Of a DNA stretch of 64,000 nt, positions 54,569-64,000 are shown one piece after another; the first letter of the stretch is position 1, and each line of letters begins with the position of its first letter. The translations under genes and the position numbers were made by a program. Source of the DNA: UTCFX2 sp002050125 (GTDB taxonomy: Bacteria > Chloroflexota > Anaerolineae > Anaerolineales > UBA4823); contig JAOSJQ010000001.1 of assembly GCA_027494035.1 (NCBI GenBank), positions 2,666,001 to 2,730,000 on the forward strand. The letters are read 5' to 3'. The notes under the pieces are model-generated. The model was given only the letters and a program-made list of their open reading frames with translations. It ran no database searches and was not told where the DNA came from.

Positions 54569-56365
54569 ATGAAACACATCCAAAAACTGTTACCTTTTGT
54601 CAAACCTTACTGGGGGCGCAGCCTGCTGGCGCTGGTCTTTTTGCTCGCGGTGGTCGGCATGGATTTGAGCATCCCGCGCCTGATCCAGCGCATCATCGAT
54701 CAGGGGATCGCGCGCAACGACATGCAGGTGGTCGTGCAGACTACGCTGATCATGCTGGCGATTTCGGTGGTGGACATGCTGTTCGCGGTGCTGAACAACA
54801 TCCTCTCGGTGCAGGTGGGCGAGAGCGTGGCGCGCGATCTGCGCGCGGCGCTGTTCAAGAAGATCCAGGCGTTCTCGTGGGGCAACCTGGACACGCTCAA
54901 CACCGGCGCGCTGATGGTGCGGCTGGCGAGCGACACCACCATCTTCCAGCGGCTGGTGCAGGTCTCGCTGCGGATCGGCACGCGCGCCCCGTTCCTGATG
55001 CTCGGCAGCCTGATTCTGATGTTCAACACCGACCGGCGGCTGGCGTTGATGATGCTGCCGCTGCTGCTGCTCACCATCCTGATCATGACGGTCTTCATCT
55101 CGCGCATGGAGCCGCTGTTCCGCAGCGTGCAGCAGAAGATGGACCGCTTGAACGCGGTGCTGCAAGAGAACATCGCCGGGGTGCGCGTGGTCAAGTCATT
55201 TGTGCGCGAGGATTACGAAGGCGAGCGCTTTGGTTCGGTCAATAGGGATTACGCCGACCGCAGCGTGCGCGTGATGCAGTTCCTGTCCACGATGATCCCG
55301 ATCCTGACCATGTTTATCAGCGTGGGGATCGTGATCGTGATCTGGGCGGGCGGGCTGCAAGCCATGCGCGGCAGCCTGACGATGGGGCAGATCGTGGCGT
55401 TCAACAACTACTTGATGACCACGCTGGGACCGCTGACGATCATGGCGATGGTCGCCAACGTAGTCGCCGCCGGCGCCGCCTCGGCGGAGCGGATCAACGA
55501 AGTGCTGGAAACGCCGGTCGAAATTACCGACCCAGCCGAGCCGCTCCATCTGACGCCGGGCGGCAAGCGCCGCGTGGCGTTCGAACACGTCTCTTTCCGC
55601 TACAGCGGCACGGACGACGACCCGGTGCTGGCGGACGTCAGCCTGACCGCCGAACCGGGGCAGACGGTGGCGATCTTGGGGGCGACCGGTTCGGGCAAAT
55701 CCACGCTGGTCAACCTGATCCCGCGCTTTTACGACGTGAGCGCCGGGCGCATCACCATCGACGGGATCGACGTGCGCCAGCTCAGACAGGACGATCTGTT
55801 CGCCCAGGTGGCGATTGTGCCGCAGGAGTCGATCCTGTTCACCGGCACGGTGCGCGACAACATCCGCTACGGGCACCCGACCGCCTCCGAGGCGGAGGTG
55901 ATCGAAGCCGCGCAAGCCGCCCAGGCGCATGATTTCATCACGCGGCTCAAAGAAGGCTACGACACCCCGATCGAGGAGCGCGGCGTCAACCTCTCCGGCG
56001 GGCAGATCCAGCGCATCGCGATCGCGCGGGCGCTGCTGCTGCGCCAGCCGATCTTGATCTTGGACGACAGCACCAGTTCGGTGGACGTGGAGACCGAGAA
56101 CAAGATCCAGAACGCGCTCAAGTCCTACTTCGGCGCGGCGACGGTGTTCATCGTCGCCCAGCGCATCAGCACCGTGCTGAGCGCCGACAAGATCGTGGTG
56201 ATCGACCGCGGGCGCCTCGCCGCCGAAGGCACGCACGCCGAGTTGATGCGGACCAGCCCGATCTACCAGGAGATCTACGCGTCGCAGTTGGGCAACGGTT
56301 TCAGCCTCGAACAGCTCGAAGGGCTCGCACCGCGCGAGCTGGCGAGCGCCGGAGGTGAGCGATGA
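54569..56365 (+). CDS. ABC exporter half-transporter, degenerate-site subunit
   Basis: A 598-aa fusion of six membrane helices and one ATPase domain. Walker A GATGSGKST, signature LSGGQIQRI and Walker B ILILDDSTSSVD are present; the catalytic Glu after Walker B is Asp, the mark of the inactive site in heterodimeric exporters (as in TM287/288 and BmrCD). It overlaps the next gene by 4 nt. With that subunit it should pump drugs or lipids out of the cell. Confidence 0.92.
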   Translation: MKHIQKLLPFVKPYWGRSLLALVFLLAVVGMDLSIPRLIQRIIDQGIARNDMQVVVQTTLIMLAISVVDMLFAVLNNILSVQVGESVARDLRAALFKKIQAFSWGNLDTLNTGALMVRLASDTTIFQRLVQVSLRIGTRAPFLMLGSLILMFNTDRRLALMMLPLLLLTILIMTVFISRMEPLFRSVQQKMDRLNAVLQENIAGVRVVKSFVREDYEGERFGSVNRDYADRSVRVMQFLSTMIPILTMFISVGIVIVIWAGGLQAMRGSLTMGQIVAFNNYLMTTLGPLTIMAMVANVVAAGAASAERINEVLETPVEITDPAEPLHLTPGGKRRVAFEHVSFRYSGTDDDPVLADVSLTAEPGQTVAILGATGSGKSTLVNLIPRFYDVSAGRITIDGIDVRQLRQDDLFAQVAIVPQESILFTGTVRDNIRYGHPTASEAEVIEAAQAAQAHDFITRLKEGYDTPIEERGVNLSGGQIQRIAIARALLLRQPILILDDSTSSVDVETENKIQNALKSYFGAATVFIVAQRISTVLSADKIVVIDRGRLAAEGTHAELMRTSPIYQEIYASQLGNGFSLEQLEGLAPRELASAGGER

Positions 56366-58203
56366 GCGGCAATCACAATTCCCCGCCCGCCCAAGACCGC
56401 ACCGCCATGCGCACCACGATGATGGGGCGCGGACCGATGCGCCCGGCGCGCTTCGAAACTGCGCGCGACCCGCGCAGCGCGCTGAGCCGCCTGGCGGCGT
56501 ATCTGCTGCCGTTCAAGACCGCCATCCTGATCGTGGTCGCGCTGGTGCTGATCTACACCCTGCTGGGGCTGTTGGAGCCGTACCTGCTGGGCTACGCCAT
56601 CGACAATTTCATCGCCACTAAAGACGCCGCCGGGCTGGCGCGCATCTCGATCTTGCTGCTAGTAATCTATCTGCTGGACAACGGTTTTCAGGCGGTTTCC
56701 GCCTGGGTGATGGCGCTGGTTTCGCAGCGCGCTTTGCAAAGGCTGCGCGACGACCTGTTCCAGCACATCCAGGGGTTGAAGATCCGCTTCTTCGACACGC
56801 ACACCACCGGCGAACTGATGAGCCGCCTGACCAACGACATCGAGGCGATCAATCAGGCGGTCTCGCAGAACGTGGTCTCGCTCATCGCCAGCGCGCTGTC
56901 GATGGTCGGCATTGTAATCGCGATGTTCTTGATGGACGTGTACCTGGCGCTGGCGACGCTGATCGTGGTGCCGCTGATGCTGTGGTTCGCCAATTTCGTC
57001 GCCCGCTACACGCGCAAGGGCTTCCGCGACCTGCAGTTGGAGCTGGGCGGGATGAACAGTGTGATGGAGGAGTCGATCAGCGGGGCGCGGGTGATCAAAG
57101 CCTTCCGCCGCAACGATTCGGCGGTCGCCGACTTCGAAGAACACAACCGCAAGGTGTTCAAAGCCGGCGTGTACGCCAACAGCTACGCGCTGCTGCTCAT
57201 GCCCATCACCACCCAGCTCGGCAACCTGTTTGCGATCGTGCTGGCGGGGATGGGCGGTTACCTGGCGCTGAAAGGCTTGGTGACGGTCGGCACGATTGCG
57301 GCGTTCATCAGTTATTCGCAGAAGTTCGTCACGCCGCTGCGCCAGATCGCCAACATCTACAACTCGATCCAGGCGGCGCTCGCCGGGGCGGAGCGGGTCT
57401 TCGAGATCATCGACACTGCGCCCGAAGCCCCCGACGCCCCGCGCGCGGCCGCGCTCGAAAGCGTGCACGGCGCGGTTTCCTTCGAGGACGTGGGTTTCGG
57501 TTACCTGCCCGGCAAGCCCGTGATCAAGGATTTCAACCTGCAAGTCGCCGCGGGGCAGACGATCGCGCTGGTGGGACACACCGGCGCCGGCAAAACTACG
57601 ATCACCAACCTGCTCAACCGCTTCTACGACGTGACCAGCGGTTCGATCAAGGTGGACGGGATCGACCTGCGCCAGATCAAGCGCGCCGACCTGCGCGGGC
57701 AGCTCGGGTTGGTGCTGCAAGACACCTTCCTGTTTTCGGACACGGTGATGGAAAACATCCGCTATGGGCGGCTGGACGCCAGCGACGCGGAAGTGATCGA
57801 GGCGGCGAAGATGGCTGCCGCCGACCCGTTCATCCGCCAACTGCCGCAGGGTTACCAGACCCAGCTTTCGGAGCGCGCCAGCAACCTGAGCCAGGGGCAG
57901 CGCCAGATGCTCTCGATCGCGCGGGCGATCCTGGCGGACCCGGGGATACTGATCCTGGACGAAGCCACCAGCAACGTGGACACGCGCACCGAGGCGCGCA
58001 TCCAGTCGGCGCTGCTGCGGCTGATGGCGGGGCGCACCAGCTTTGTGATCGCCCACCGGCTAAGCACCATCCGCGAAGCCGACAACGTGGTGGTGATCGA
58101 CGACGGGCGCATCGTCGAGCAGGGCAAACACCAAGAACTGCTCGACAAGGGCGGCTTTTACCACAACCTGTATTTCAGCCAGTTCAAGGGGCAGGCGATC
58201 TGA
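56362..58203 (+). CDS. ABC exporter half-transporter, catalytic subunit
   Basis: A 613-aa partner of the preceding gene, with a 35-residue N-terminal extension, six membrane helices and an ATPase domain. Walker A GHTGAGKTT, Walker B ILILDEATSNVD with the catalytic Glu, and an altered signature LSQGQRQML. The asymmetric pair (Glu with LSQGQ here, Asp with LSGGQ in the partner) fits a heterodimeric multidrug exporter with one active ATP site. The ATG overlaps the upstream stop (ATGA). A terminator follows 24 nt later. Confidence 0.92.
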   Translation: MSGNHNSPPAQDRTAMRTTMMGRGPMRPARFETARDPRSALSRLAAYLLPFKTAILIVVALVLIYTLLGLLEPYLLGYAIDNFIATKDAAGLARISILLLVIYLLDNGFQAVSAWVMALVSQRALQRLRDDLFQHIQGLKIRFFDTHTTGELMSRLTNDIEAINQAVSQNVVSLIASALSMVGIVIAMFLMDVYLALATLIVVPLMLWFANFVARYTRKGFRDLQLELGGMNSVMEESISGARVIKAFRRNDSAVADFEEHNRKVFKAGVYANSYALLLMPITTQLGNLFAIVLAGMGGYLALKGLVTVGTIAAFISYSQKFVTPLRQIANIYNSIQAALAGAERVFEIIDTAPEAPDAPRAAALESVHGAVSFEDVGFGYLPGKPVIKDFNLQVAAGQTIALVGHTGAGKTTITNLLNRFYDVTSGSIKVDGIDLRQIKRADLRGQLGLVLQDTFLFSDTVMENIRYGRLDASDAEVIEAAKMAAADPFIRQLPQGYQTQLSERASNLSQGQRQMLSIARAILADPGILILDEATSNVDTRTEARIQSALLRLMAGRTSFVIAHRLSTIREADNVVVIDDGRIVEQGKHQELLDKGGFYHNLYFSQFKGQAI

Positions 58204-58226
58204 GCGCCGGTTCTTTGGCTTATTGT

Positions 58227-58267
58227 TTCAAAAAAACCTTCGGGTTGTGGAAGCCCGAAGGTTTTTT
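58227..58267 (+). terminator. Rho-independent terminator after the exporter operon
   Basis: AAAAAACCTTCGGG pairs with CCCGAAGGTTTTTT around a short loop (GTTGTGGAAG region), followed by GTCGGG. This is the best-formed intrinsic terminator in the window and it ends the marR-ABC operon; phage-like genes begin beyond it. Confidence 0.85.
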
Positions 58268-58297
58268 GTCGGGGTTTATGGCGCAGTAAAGCGCAAG

Positions 58298-58768
58298 CTA
58301 GAGACCAGCTTGTGCGAGTTCTTCACCCCCCCCTTCAACCGTCTGCAGCTCTTGCAGGTAGTGCGCCAGGCGCTGACGCAGGCGCGCCGCCTGGTGCGGG
58401 CGCTCCGCCTGGTCGAGCGCCTCCGCCAGGCGCTGCCACTCGCGCGGGTCGAGCTCCCCCTGCTCGTAATACGCCTGTTCGAGCTGGACGGCGCGCACGC
58501 TGAGCGGGTGGTTGGGGTAAGGCGAGACGCTGGCGAAATCGCGGGTGCGGGCGACGCGCGCTGCCGCGTCGCGCAGGTCGGCGATGCGCGGGAACCAGGC
58601 GGAACGGTCGATGTGGCGCTCGACCGCCTGGCGCACCAGCCACGCCGGGATGTCGCTCAGCCGCTCGAGGTAGAGCTGCAGCGTGTCTGCCTGGGGGGCG
58701 CGGTCGGGGTATGCTAGCAGCAACAGGTTGAGCGCGGCGAGCTTTTCACGCGTCTCGAGGGTCGGCAT
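58298..58768 (-). CDS. Phage-like replicative helicase loader (putative)
   Basis: A 156-aa soluble protein. The region LQLYLERLSDIPAWLVRQAVERHI followed by WFPRIADLRDAAAR recalls phage helicase-loader proteins (G39P-like), where such a stretch reads W-x-P-x-IxELR. The rest is helical with many Arg and Gln. The ATG at 58768 is chosen over a TTG 9 nt upstream. It overlaps the end of the upstream gene by 23 nt, as expected for a compact phage replication module. Assignment is by resemblance only. Confidence 0.55.
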   Translation of the reverse strand: MPTLETREKLAALNLLLLAYPDRAPQADTLQLYLERLSDIPAWLVRQAVERHIDRSAWFPRIADLRDAAARVARTRDFASVSPYPNHPLSVRAVQLEQAYYEQGELDPREWQRLAEALDQAERPHQAARLRQRLAHYLQELQTVEGGGEELAQAGL

Positions 58769-58952
58769 ATTTTTCAATCAGCTCTTGGATGGGGTTGGGC
58801 TTGTGCGCCGGGCTGCCCGGCGGGTGGCAGCGCGTGCACGCCGCGGGTCCGCCGCGGGCGTACAGCTCCAACATGCCGGGGATGTTGAGCGGGTTCCAGC
58901 CGTGGGCAAGCCAGTGTTCGAGGCTGGCTTGCCAGCGCGGCAGGTCGCGCAC
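58746..58952 (-). CDS. C-terminal part of a phage-like replication initiator (open frame extends to 59135)
   Basis: The coding-looking frame really begins at 59135: its residues DALDAYRRVVGRRPNPAQRQ and QVRDLPRWQASLEHW, then GWNPLNIPGMLELY, resemble the C-terminal half of phage DnaD-like replication proteins. No ATG exists in it; a GTG at 58952 gives the 68-aa version listed. The preceding gene ends just where this frame opens, with 8-nt overlap and the needed +1 shift near a CCC run (59133-59135), so the two were probably one protein of about 290 residues split by an indel. Confidence 0.5.
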   Translation of the reverse strand: MRDLPRWQASLEHWLAHGWNPLNIPGMLELYARGGPAACTRCHPPGSPAHKPNPIQELIEKYADPRDA

Positions 58953-59127
58953 CTGCGCCTGGATGAGCTGGCGCTGGGCGGGGTTGGGGCGCCGCCCGAC
59001 GACCCGCCGGTAGGCGTCGAGCGCGTCGGTGGGGGGCGGCGCGGCGGCGTCTGGGCTGGCTGGTGGGTTTTTGATTTTTCGGAACGGCGCCGCGCGCGAT
59101 TCCTCCAGAGGGATTGATGATTCTGGA

Positions 59128-59598
59128 TTAAAGGGTTAAAGAGGGGCTGCGTTCTGAATTATCATAATCCACAGTTTCACGCCGGTTTACGGGGGGTTTT
59201 AGGGGCTGGCTCCCCGGTTTTTCCGCCGGTTTTTGTGAACTTTCAGAACGCGGCGCGGCGCTGGATTCTGGGATTTCAGAATCCGCGGGCGCGGCGGGCG
59301 GGGCGTGGAACTGCGCCGGAAAGCTCAGCCGGATGCGCCCCGCGCCGGCGGGCTGCCAGTCCAGGACGCCGGCGCGGCGCAGGCGCGCCAGGTGCAGGTT
59401 GAGGATCGATTCGCACTTGCCGACGCGCTGCGCCAACTCGCGGCGCGGCAGCGGCGGCACGCCTCCCGCGCCATCGGCGAGCGCGTAGAGCAGCAGCCAG
59501 GTGCGCAGCGCGGCGTCGCTGACCTCCGGGCAGCGCAGCAGCGTGAGCGGCACGGCGAGGTGGGTCTGGGCGGGCGTGGCGGGCGGGGCAGGGGGCAT
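59128..59598 (-). CDS. Phage-like helix-turn-helix replication protein, N-terminal part
   Basis: A 156-aa protein with a winged-helix domain (about residues 18-100: VPLTLLRCPEVSDAALRTWLLLYALAD, ELAQRVGKCESILNLHLARLRRAGVL), then a Pro/Ser/Glu-rich linker. This is the layout of phage replication initiators (DnaD/O-like) whose C-terminal domain is now in a different frame at 58746-59135. GGAGA precedes the ATG at 59598. A promoter with a palindromic operator lies 55-80 nt upstream. Confidence 0.65.
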   Translation of the reverse strand: MPPAPPATPAQTHLAVPLTLLRCPEVSDAALRTWLLLYALADGAGGVPPLPRRELAQRVGKCESILNLHLARLRRAGVLDWQPAGAGRIRLSFPAQFHAPPAAPADSEIPESSAAPRSESSQKPAEKPGSQPLKPPVNRRETVDYDNSERSPSLTL

Positions 59599-59652
59599 GG
59601 GCGGGTCTCCTGGGCGGCGGGGGCTGGGCGCGCCGCGGCGGGCGCTGCGGTT

Positions 59653-59681
59653 ATTATAACTCGAACATACGTTCTAATCGA
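59653..59681 (-). promoter_or_regulatory. Promoter of phage replication genes with GAAC-N4-GTTC operator
   Basis: On the minus strand the -10 is TATAAT (59653-59658) and a weak -35 is TCGATT (59676-59681), 17-nt spacing. GAACATACGTTC (59663-59674) fills the spacer. This palindrome matches the LexA (SOS) box of Gram-positive-type LexA and is nearly the same as the one at 62862-62873. It could equally be the operator of a phage repressor not in this window. Confidence 0.6.
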
Positions 59682-59793
59682 GCCGCTGGCAGGGGGAAAT
59701 GCGGGGGATCGGCGGAGTAGCGCCGCGGGGGAGAGAAAAAAACGGGGCGGCGTTGGCGCGCCGCCCCGCTGTATAGGTTCGTCCGGGCGCGGG

Positions 59794-61992
<2,199 letters not shown>

Positions 61993-62095
61993 TGAACGTA
62001 CTCCTTCTGAAAAGTGTATGAATGAACTGGGTTGAACGGGTTTTCTGCGCAGGTTTCGATGCAGGTTTCGCTAACTATTTTCAACAAAGGGAGGT

Positions 62096-62542
62096 TTACC
62101 TCCCTGATTGACAGTCCGGACACAGCCCGTAAAACGCGATTTGCGGGCGCAGGATCTGATAACCGGAAGCGCGCTCGAGCGCGCGCAGCGTTTCCGGGTC
62201 GAACGCCACTTCGGCGTCGATGATCTGGCTGCAGTTCAGGCAGATCAGGTGGGGGTGCGGTTCGGGGCGCTGACCGTCGTAATGACTGTCGCAGCGCAGG
62301 TCGATCTCCAGCACCTGGTTCATCTCTTTGAGCAGCGCGAGGGTTTTGTAAACCGTCGCCTGGCTCATGGTGGGGAATTGGCGTTTGACTTGGGCGTAGA
62401 GCTGGCTGGCGCTGGGGTGTCCCTCGCTGCGCGCGATCAGGCGCACCAGCTCCAGGCGCTGCGGGGTGAGGCGGAAATCGCGCTCCTTGAGGGCGGCGAC
62501 GAGCTGGTCGTAGCGCAGGTCTATGTCAGTAGTAGGTATCAT
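62096..62542 (-). CDS. perR: Fur-family peroxide regulator, probably PerR
   Basis: A 148-aa Fur-family repressor. The DNA-binding half is FRLTPQRLELVRLIARSEGHPSA and SQATVYKTLALLKEM; the metal half has HYDGQRPEPHPHLIC, then CLNCSQ and CPDCQ, the two CXXC pairs that bind structural zinc. The neighbour katG favours PerR, which loses DNA binding when its iron-bound His is oxidised by peroxide, over Fur or Zur. AGGAAT precedes the ATG. A Fur/PerR-like box overlaps its own promoter. Confidence 0.85.
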   Translation of the reverse strand: MIPTTDIDLRYDQLVAALKERDFRLTPQRLELVRLIARSEGHPSASQLYAQVKRQFPTMSQATVYKTLALLKEMNQVLEIDLRCDSHYDGQRPEPHPHLICLNCSQIIDAEVAFDPETLRALERASGYQILRPQIAFYGLCPDCQSGR

Positions 62543-62560
62543 CTGAGAATAATTCCTAAT

Positions 62561-62604
62561 GGATAATTGTTATTGATTATAGCAGAGATCCGCCGGGTTG
62601 GCAA
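62561..62604 (-). promoter_or_regulatory. perR-katG promoter with PerR/Fur-like box
   Basis: On the minus strand the -35 is TTGCCA (62599-62604) and the -10 is TATAAT (62576-62581), 17-nt spacing. GGATAATTGTTATTG (62561-62575), read on the plus strand, matches 10 of 14 defined positions of the 7-1-7 Fur/PerR consensus and covers the transcript start. Autoregulation is likely. Confidence 0.62.
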
Positions 62605-62638
62605 GGGTGAATTTGGGCGCGCGCTCACCTCCCTCGGT

Positions 62639-62766
62639 CCCCCCAAATCCAGGCGGATGAAATCCGCAGGATTTGGGGGAAGAAAGACGATCAAATTGCG
62701 AATTAACGGAAAGCCAGACACCCTCCCCAAATTCAGGCGAGATTTACCCGCCTGAATTTGGGGAGG
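62639..62766. repeat. Composite palindromic repeat unit (P-linker-Q)
   Basis: A P hairpin (CCCCCCAAATCC with GGATTTGGGGG, about 62639-62679; inner AGGCGG against CCGCA), the linker AAGAAAGACGATCAAATTGC, then a perfect 18-bp Q hairpin (62722-62739 with 62749-62766, core CAGGCG/CGCCTG). This is the clearest full unit of the family, in the opposite orientation to those at 7180 and 40502. Confidence 0.82.
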
Positions 62767-62853
62767 CGGGGTGGGGTCGAACGGGGAGGCGGGGTGGGGT
62801 CAGCCCGCGCCTGCCCCCTGGGGGGAAAAGCGGGGGATTTCGTTCCCCGAACG

Positions 62854-62882
62854 TTGAATTAGAACATGCGTTCTTGTATACT
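62854..62882 (+). promoter_or_regulatory. Promoter of phage-like late genes with GAAC-N4-GTTC operator
   Basis: TTGAAT (62854-62859) and TATACT (62877-62882), 17-nt spacing. GAACATGCGTTC (62862-62873) lies exactly in the spacer, as in the divergent promoter at 59653-59681. CGTTCCCCGAACG (62841-62853), a second palindrome made of the same half sites in the opposite order, lies just upstream. Confidence 0.62.
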
Positions 62883-62946
62883 GGGCGCGAGGCGCACCCG
62901 CGCAGTCAATCGGCTGAGCGTGTGCCGGACGAAAGGGAAACCTGCA

Positions 62947-63282
62947 ATGACGCCTGAACTTCTTTCTGCGATTGCCGCGGCGCTGCTGTCGCTGGCGGCG
63001 TCGTACCTGCCGGGGTTTGCCGGCTGGTACGAGAAGCTCGATTCGACGGCGAAGCGGCTGACCATGCTCGGGCTGCTGGCGGCGACCGCCGCGGCGGCGT
63101 ACGGGCTGGCGTGCGCCGGTTACGGCGAGCGGCTGGGGCTGGCGCTCACCTGCGACGCCGCCGGGCTGGAAACGCTGATCCGCTCGTTTGGGGCGGCGCT
63201 GGCGGCAAACCAGAGCGCCTATCTGATCACCCGTCCGAGCAAGGAGAGCCAGAATGGGCGCCGCGTCCCAGCCGGCGGCTAA
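62947..63282 (+). CDS. Phage-like small membrane protein (possible holin)
   Basis: A 111-aa protein: MTPELLSAIAAALLSLAASYLPGF, then GWYEKLDSTAKRLTMLGLLAATAAAAYGLACAG and a C-terminal segment ending AANQSAYLITRPS. Two to three membrane segments with a short cytoplasmic link fit a holin or a small phage membrane protein. The ATG at 62947 is preceded only by a modest purine stretch (GAAACCTGCA). It overlaps the next gene by 29 nt, typical of phage. Holin function is a guess. Confidence 0.6.
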   Translation: MTPELLSAIAAALLSLAASYLPGFAGWYEKLDSTAKRLTMLGLLAATAAAAYGLACAGYGERLGLALTCDAAGLETLIRSFGAALAANQSAYLITRPSKESQNGRRVPAGG

Positions 63283-63577
63283 ACCCCAGCCGGCGGCTAA
63301 ACCCGCGCCGAAGCTGGAGATCCACGAGGAGATCGAGATGCTGCGCAGCGCCACGCGGCGCAGCTTCGAAATCTTTTCGCGGCTGGCGAACGCCGGCGAC
63401 GACCCGCCGCCCACGCGCGAAATCTGCGAGGCGCTGGGCGCGCTGGGGCTGGCGGCGGTGCGCACCAGCGCGCTGCTGCGCGCGCAGCTCAAGCTCAGCG
63501 GCGGGCAGGGGGCGCTCTCGCAAGAGCTGGAGGCGGCGCTCAAGGGGCTGTATCACGACTGGAGCCTCGACCTATGA
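63254..63577 (+). CDS. Phage-like hypothetical protein
   Basis: A 107-aa protein with an N-terminal Ala/Pro/Lys repeat (QPAAKPQPAAKPAPK) followed by a helical body (IHEEIEMLRSATRRSFEIFS, LGLAAVRTSALLRAQLKL). The repeat is encoded by a tandem CCGGCGGCTAAACCC unit. The body might be a small terminase-like or DNA-packaging helper, but I cannot assign it. It overlaps the next gene by 4 nt (ATGA), so the three small genes here are translationally coupled. Confidence 0.6.
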   Translation: MGAASQPAAKPQPAAKPAPKLEIHEEIEMLRSATRRSFEIFSRLANAGDDPPPTREICEALGALGLAAVRTSALLRAQLKLSGGQGALSQELEAALKGLYHDWSLDL

Positions 63578-63798
63578 TCCCGCCCGGCTGCCCGATCCTC
63601 GCCGACGTGGACCGCTTCGAGCGCCATTCGCAGGGGCTGGCGCGCGCCATGCGCCAACTGTGGCGCGATCTTGCCGCCTGCCGCGGCTGCCCCAACGCGG
63701 CGGACTGCGAGATCCTCCAGACCCTGCACGCCAAAATCACCCGCGCGATCCAGGAGATCAGCGACGAGTGGAACCTGACCGAACTGGTTCAAGAATAA
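63574..63798 (+). CDS. Phage-like small protein with Cys motif
   Basis: A 74-aa protein with CRGCPNAADC in the centre (three Cys, a possible metal site) and two helices (FERHSQGLARAMRQLWRDL and LHAKITRAIQEISDEW). It starts with ATGA overlap with the preceding gene and ends 12 nt before the next. Position and size fit a small phage morphogenesis or packaging gene. No family recognised. Confidence 0.6.
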   Translation: MIPPGCPILADVDRFERHSQGLARAMRQLWRDLAACRGCPNAADCEILQTLHAKITRAIQEISDEWNLTELVQE

Positions 63799-63810
63799 GG
63801 AGCGCAAAAC

Positions 63811-64000
63811 ATGGCAATTTCGGGACAAAAAATCGTGACGACCGCCGGGACGGCGGTGACGCTGGGCGATCAAGCCGTGTGCGCCCCGCTGCTGGTCAAG
63901 GCGCTGGACACCAATACCGGCGTGGTGGCGCTGGGCTGCGACGGCGCGGGCGACGTGACGCTCGCCAACGGCTTGCGGCTGGAGCCGGGCGAGGCGGCGG
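63811..64000 (+). CDS. Phage-like structural protein, N-terminal part (runs off the window)
   Basis: Sixty-three codons are visible, beginning MAISGQKIVTTAGTAVTL, then CAPLLVKALDTNTGVVALG and GLRLEPGEAA. This pattern of a short beta-rich protein with a value-times-position theme is common for small phage head or tail proteins annotated as hypothetical. AAGGAG lies 8 nt before the ATG. The 3' end lies beyond position 64000, so its length is unknown. Confidence 0.55.
   Translation, partial: MAISGQKIVTTAGTAVTLGDQAVCAPLLVKALDTNTGVVALGCDGAGDVTLANGLRLEPGEAA

Overview
The window is a GC-rich bacterial chromosome segment. No rRNA or tRNA gene was seen. Several traits suggest a member of Chloroflexota, perhaps Anaerolineae-like: secreted FG-GAP proteins ending in a hydrophobic FLPRVAR tail, a citramalate route to isoleucine, c-type-haem sensor and cytochrome genes, and the general gene style. 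This placement is an inference; no marker gene is present to prove it.

Layout. 58-7021 (minus strand): a transketolase, then an overlapping cluster of a flippase-like membrane protein, two paralogous beta-propeller-like proteins and a sulfotransferase between them. 7022-10150: dispersed palindromic repeats, an IS3 transposase relic, an AbiEi/AbiEii toxin-antitoxin pair with a perfect operator, and a recombination scar. 10155-23242 (plus): one long amino-acid operon, ilvD-ilvB-ilvN-ilvC-leuA-smORF-leuC-leuD-cimA-leuB-pheA, preceded by what looks like a classical attenuator with a Leu/Ile/Val-rich leader peptide. 23367-27175: a haem-binding NarX-like histidine kinase, a NarL-type regulator and an ethylbenzene-dehydrogenase-like cytochrome lipoprotein. 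27161-30481: a 795-bp direct duplication around an AT-rich insert, then a ferredoxin-like protein. 30540-33700 (minus): a double VOC protein, a Rieske protein and a cytochrome c-b6 fusion. 34086-40365: a TAP-like peptidase, an HdeD-like protein, a PAS/GAF/HD-GYP regulator and a small membrane protein. 40705-42164: an orphan DNA methyltransferase and TrmO. 42408-52354: two paralogous FG-GAP repeat proteins in inverted orientation around mgtE, a two-gene ABC transporter and enolase. 52544-58203: an MFS transporter, then MarR with a heterodimeric ABC exporter. 58298-64000: phage-like replication genes (minus) and phage-like late genes (plus), separated by PerR-katG.

Most striking for follow-up: (1) mgtE is preceded by a probably leaderless 39-codon ORF with an acidic/proline run (DPDDEPSP) and a 12-bp hairpin that hides the mgtE Shine-Dalgarno, resembling Mg2+-sensing leader peptides; (2) the ilv/leu operon leader has the parts of a classical attenuator; (3) a 67-aa protein with two EPFxxxNTYPKGW repeats sits between leuA and leuC; (4) a hairpin family scattered through the intergenic regions shows compensatory changes in its stems; (5) two divergent phage-like promoters each carry a GAAC-N4-GTTC operator in the same place.

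Quality note. At least six genes (ilvB, leuC, the histidine kinase, the cytochrome, the TAP-like peptidase, hdeD) and possibly a phage replication gene carry single-base indels, several in homopolymers. These probably reflect sequence or assembly error rather than real gene loss; I annotate these genes across the indel.
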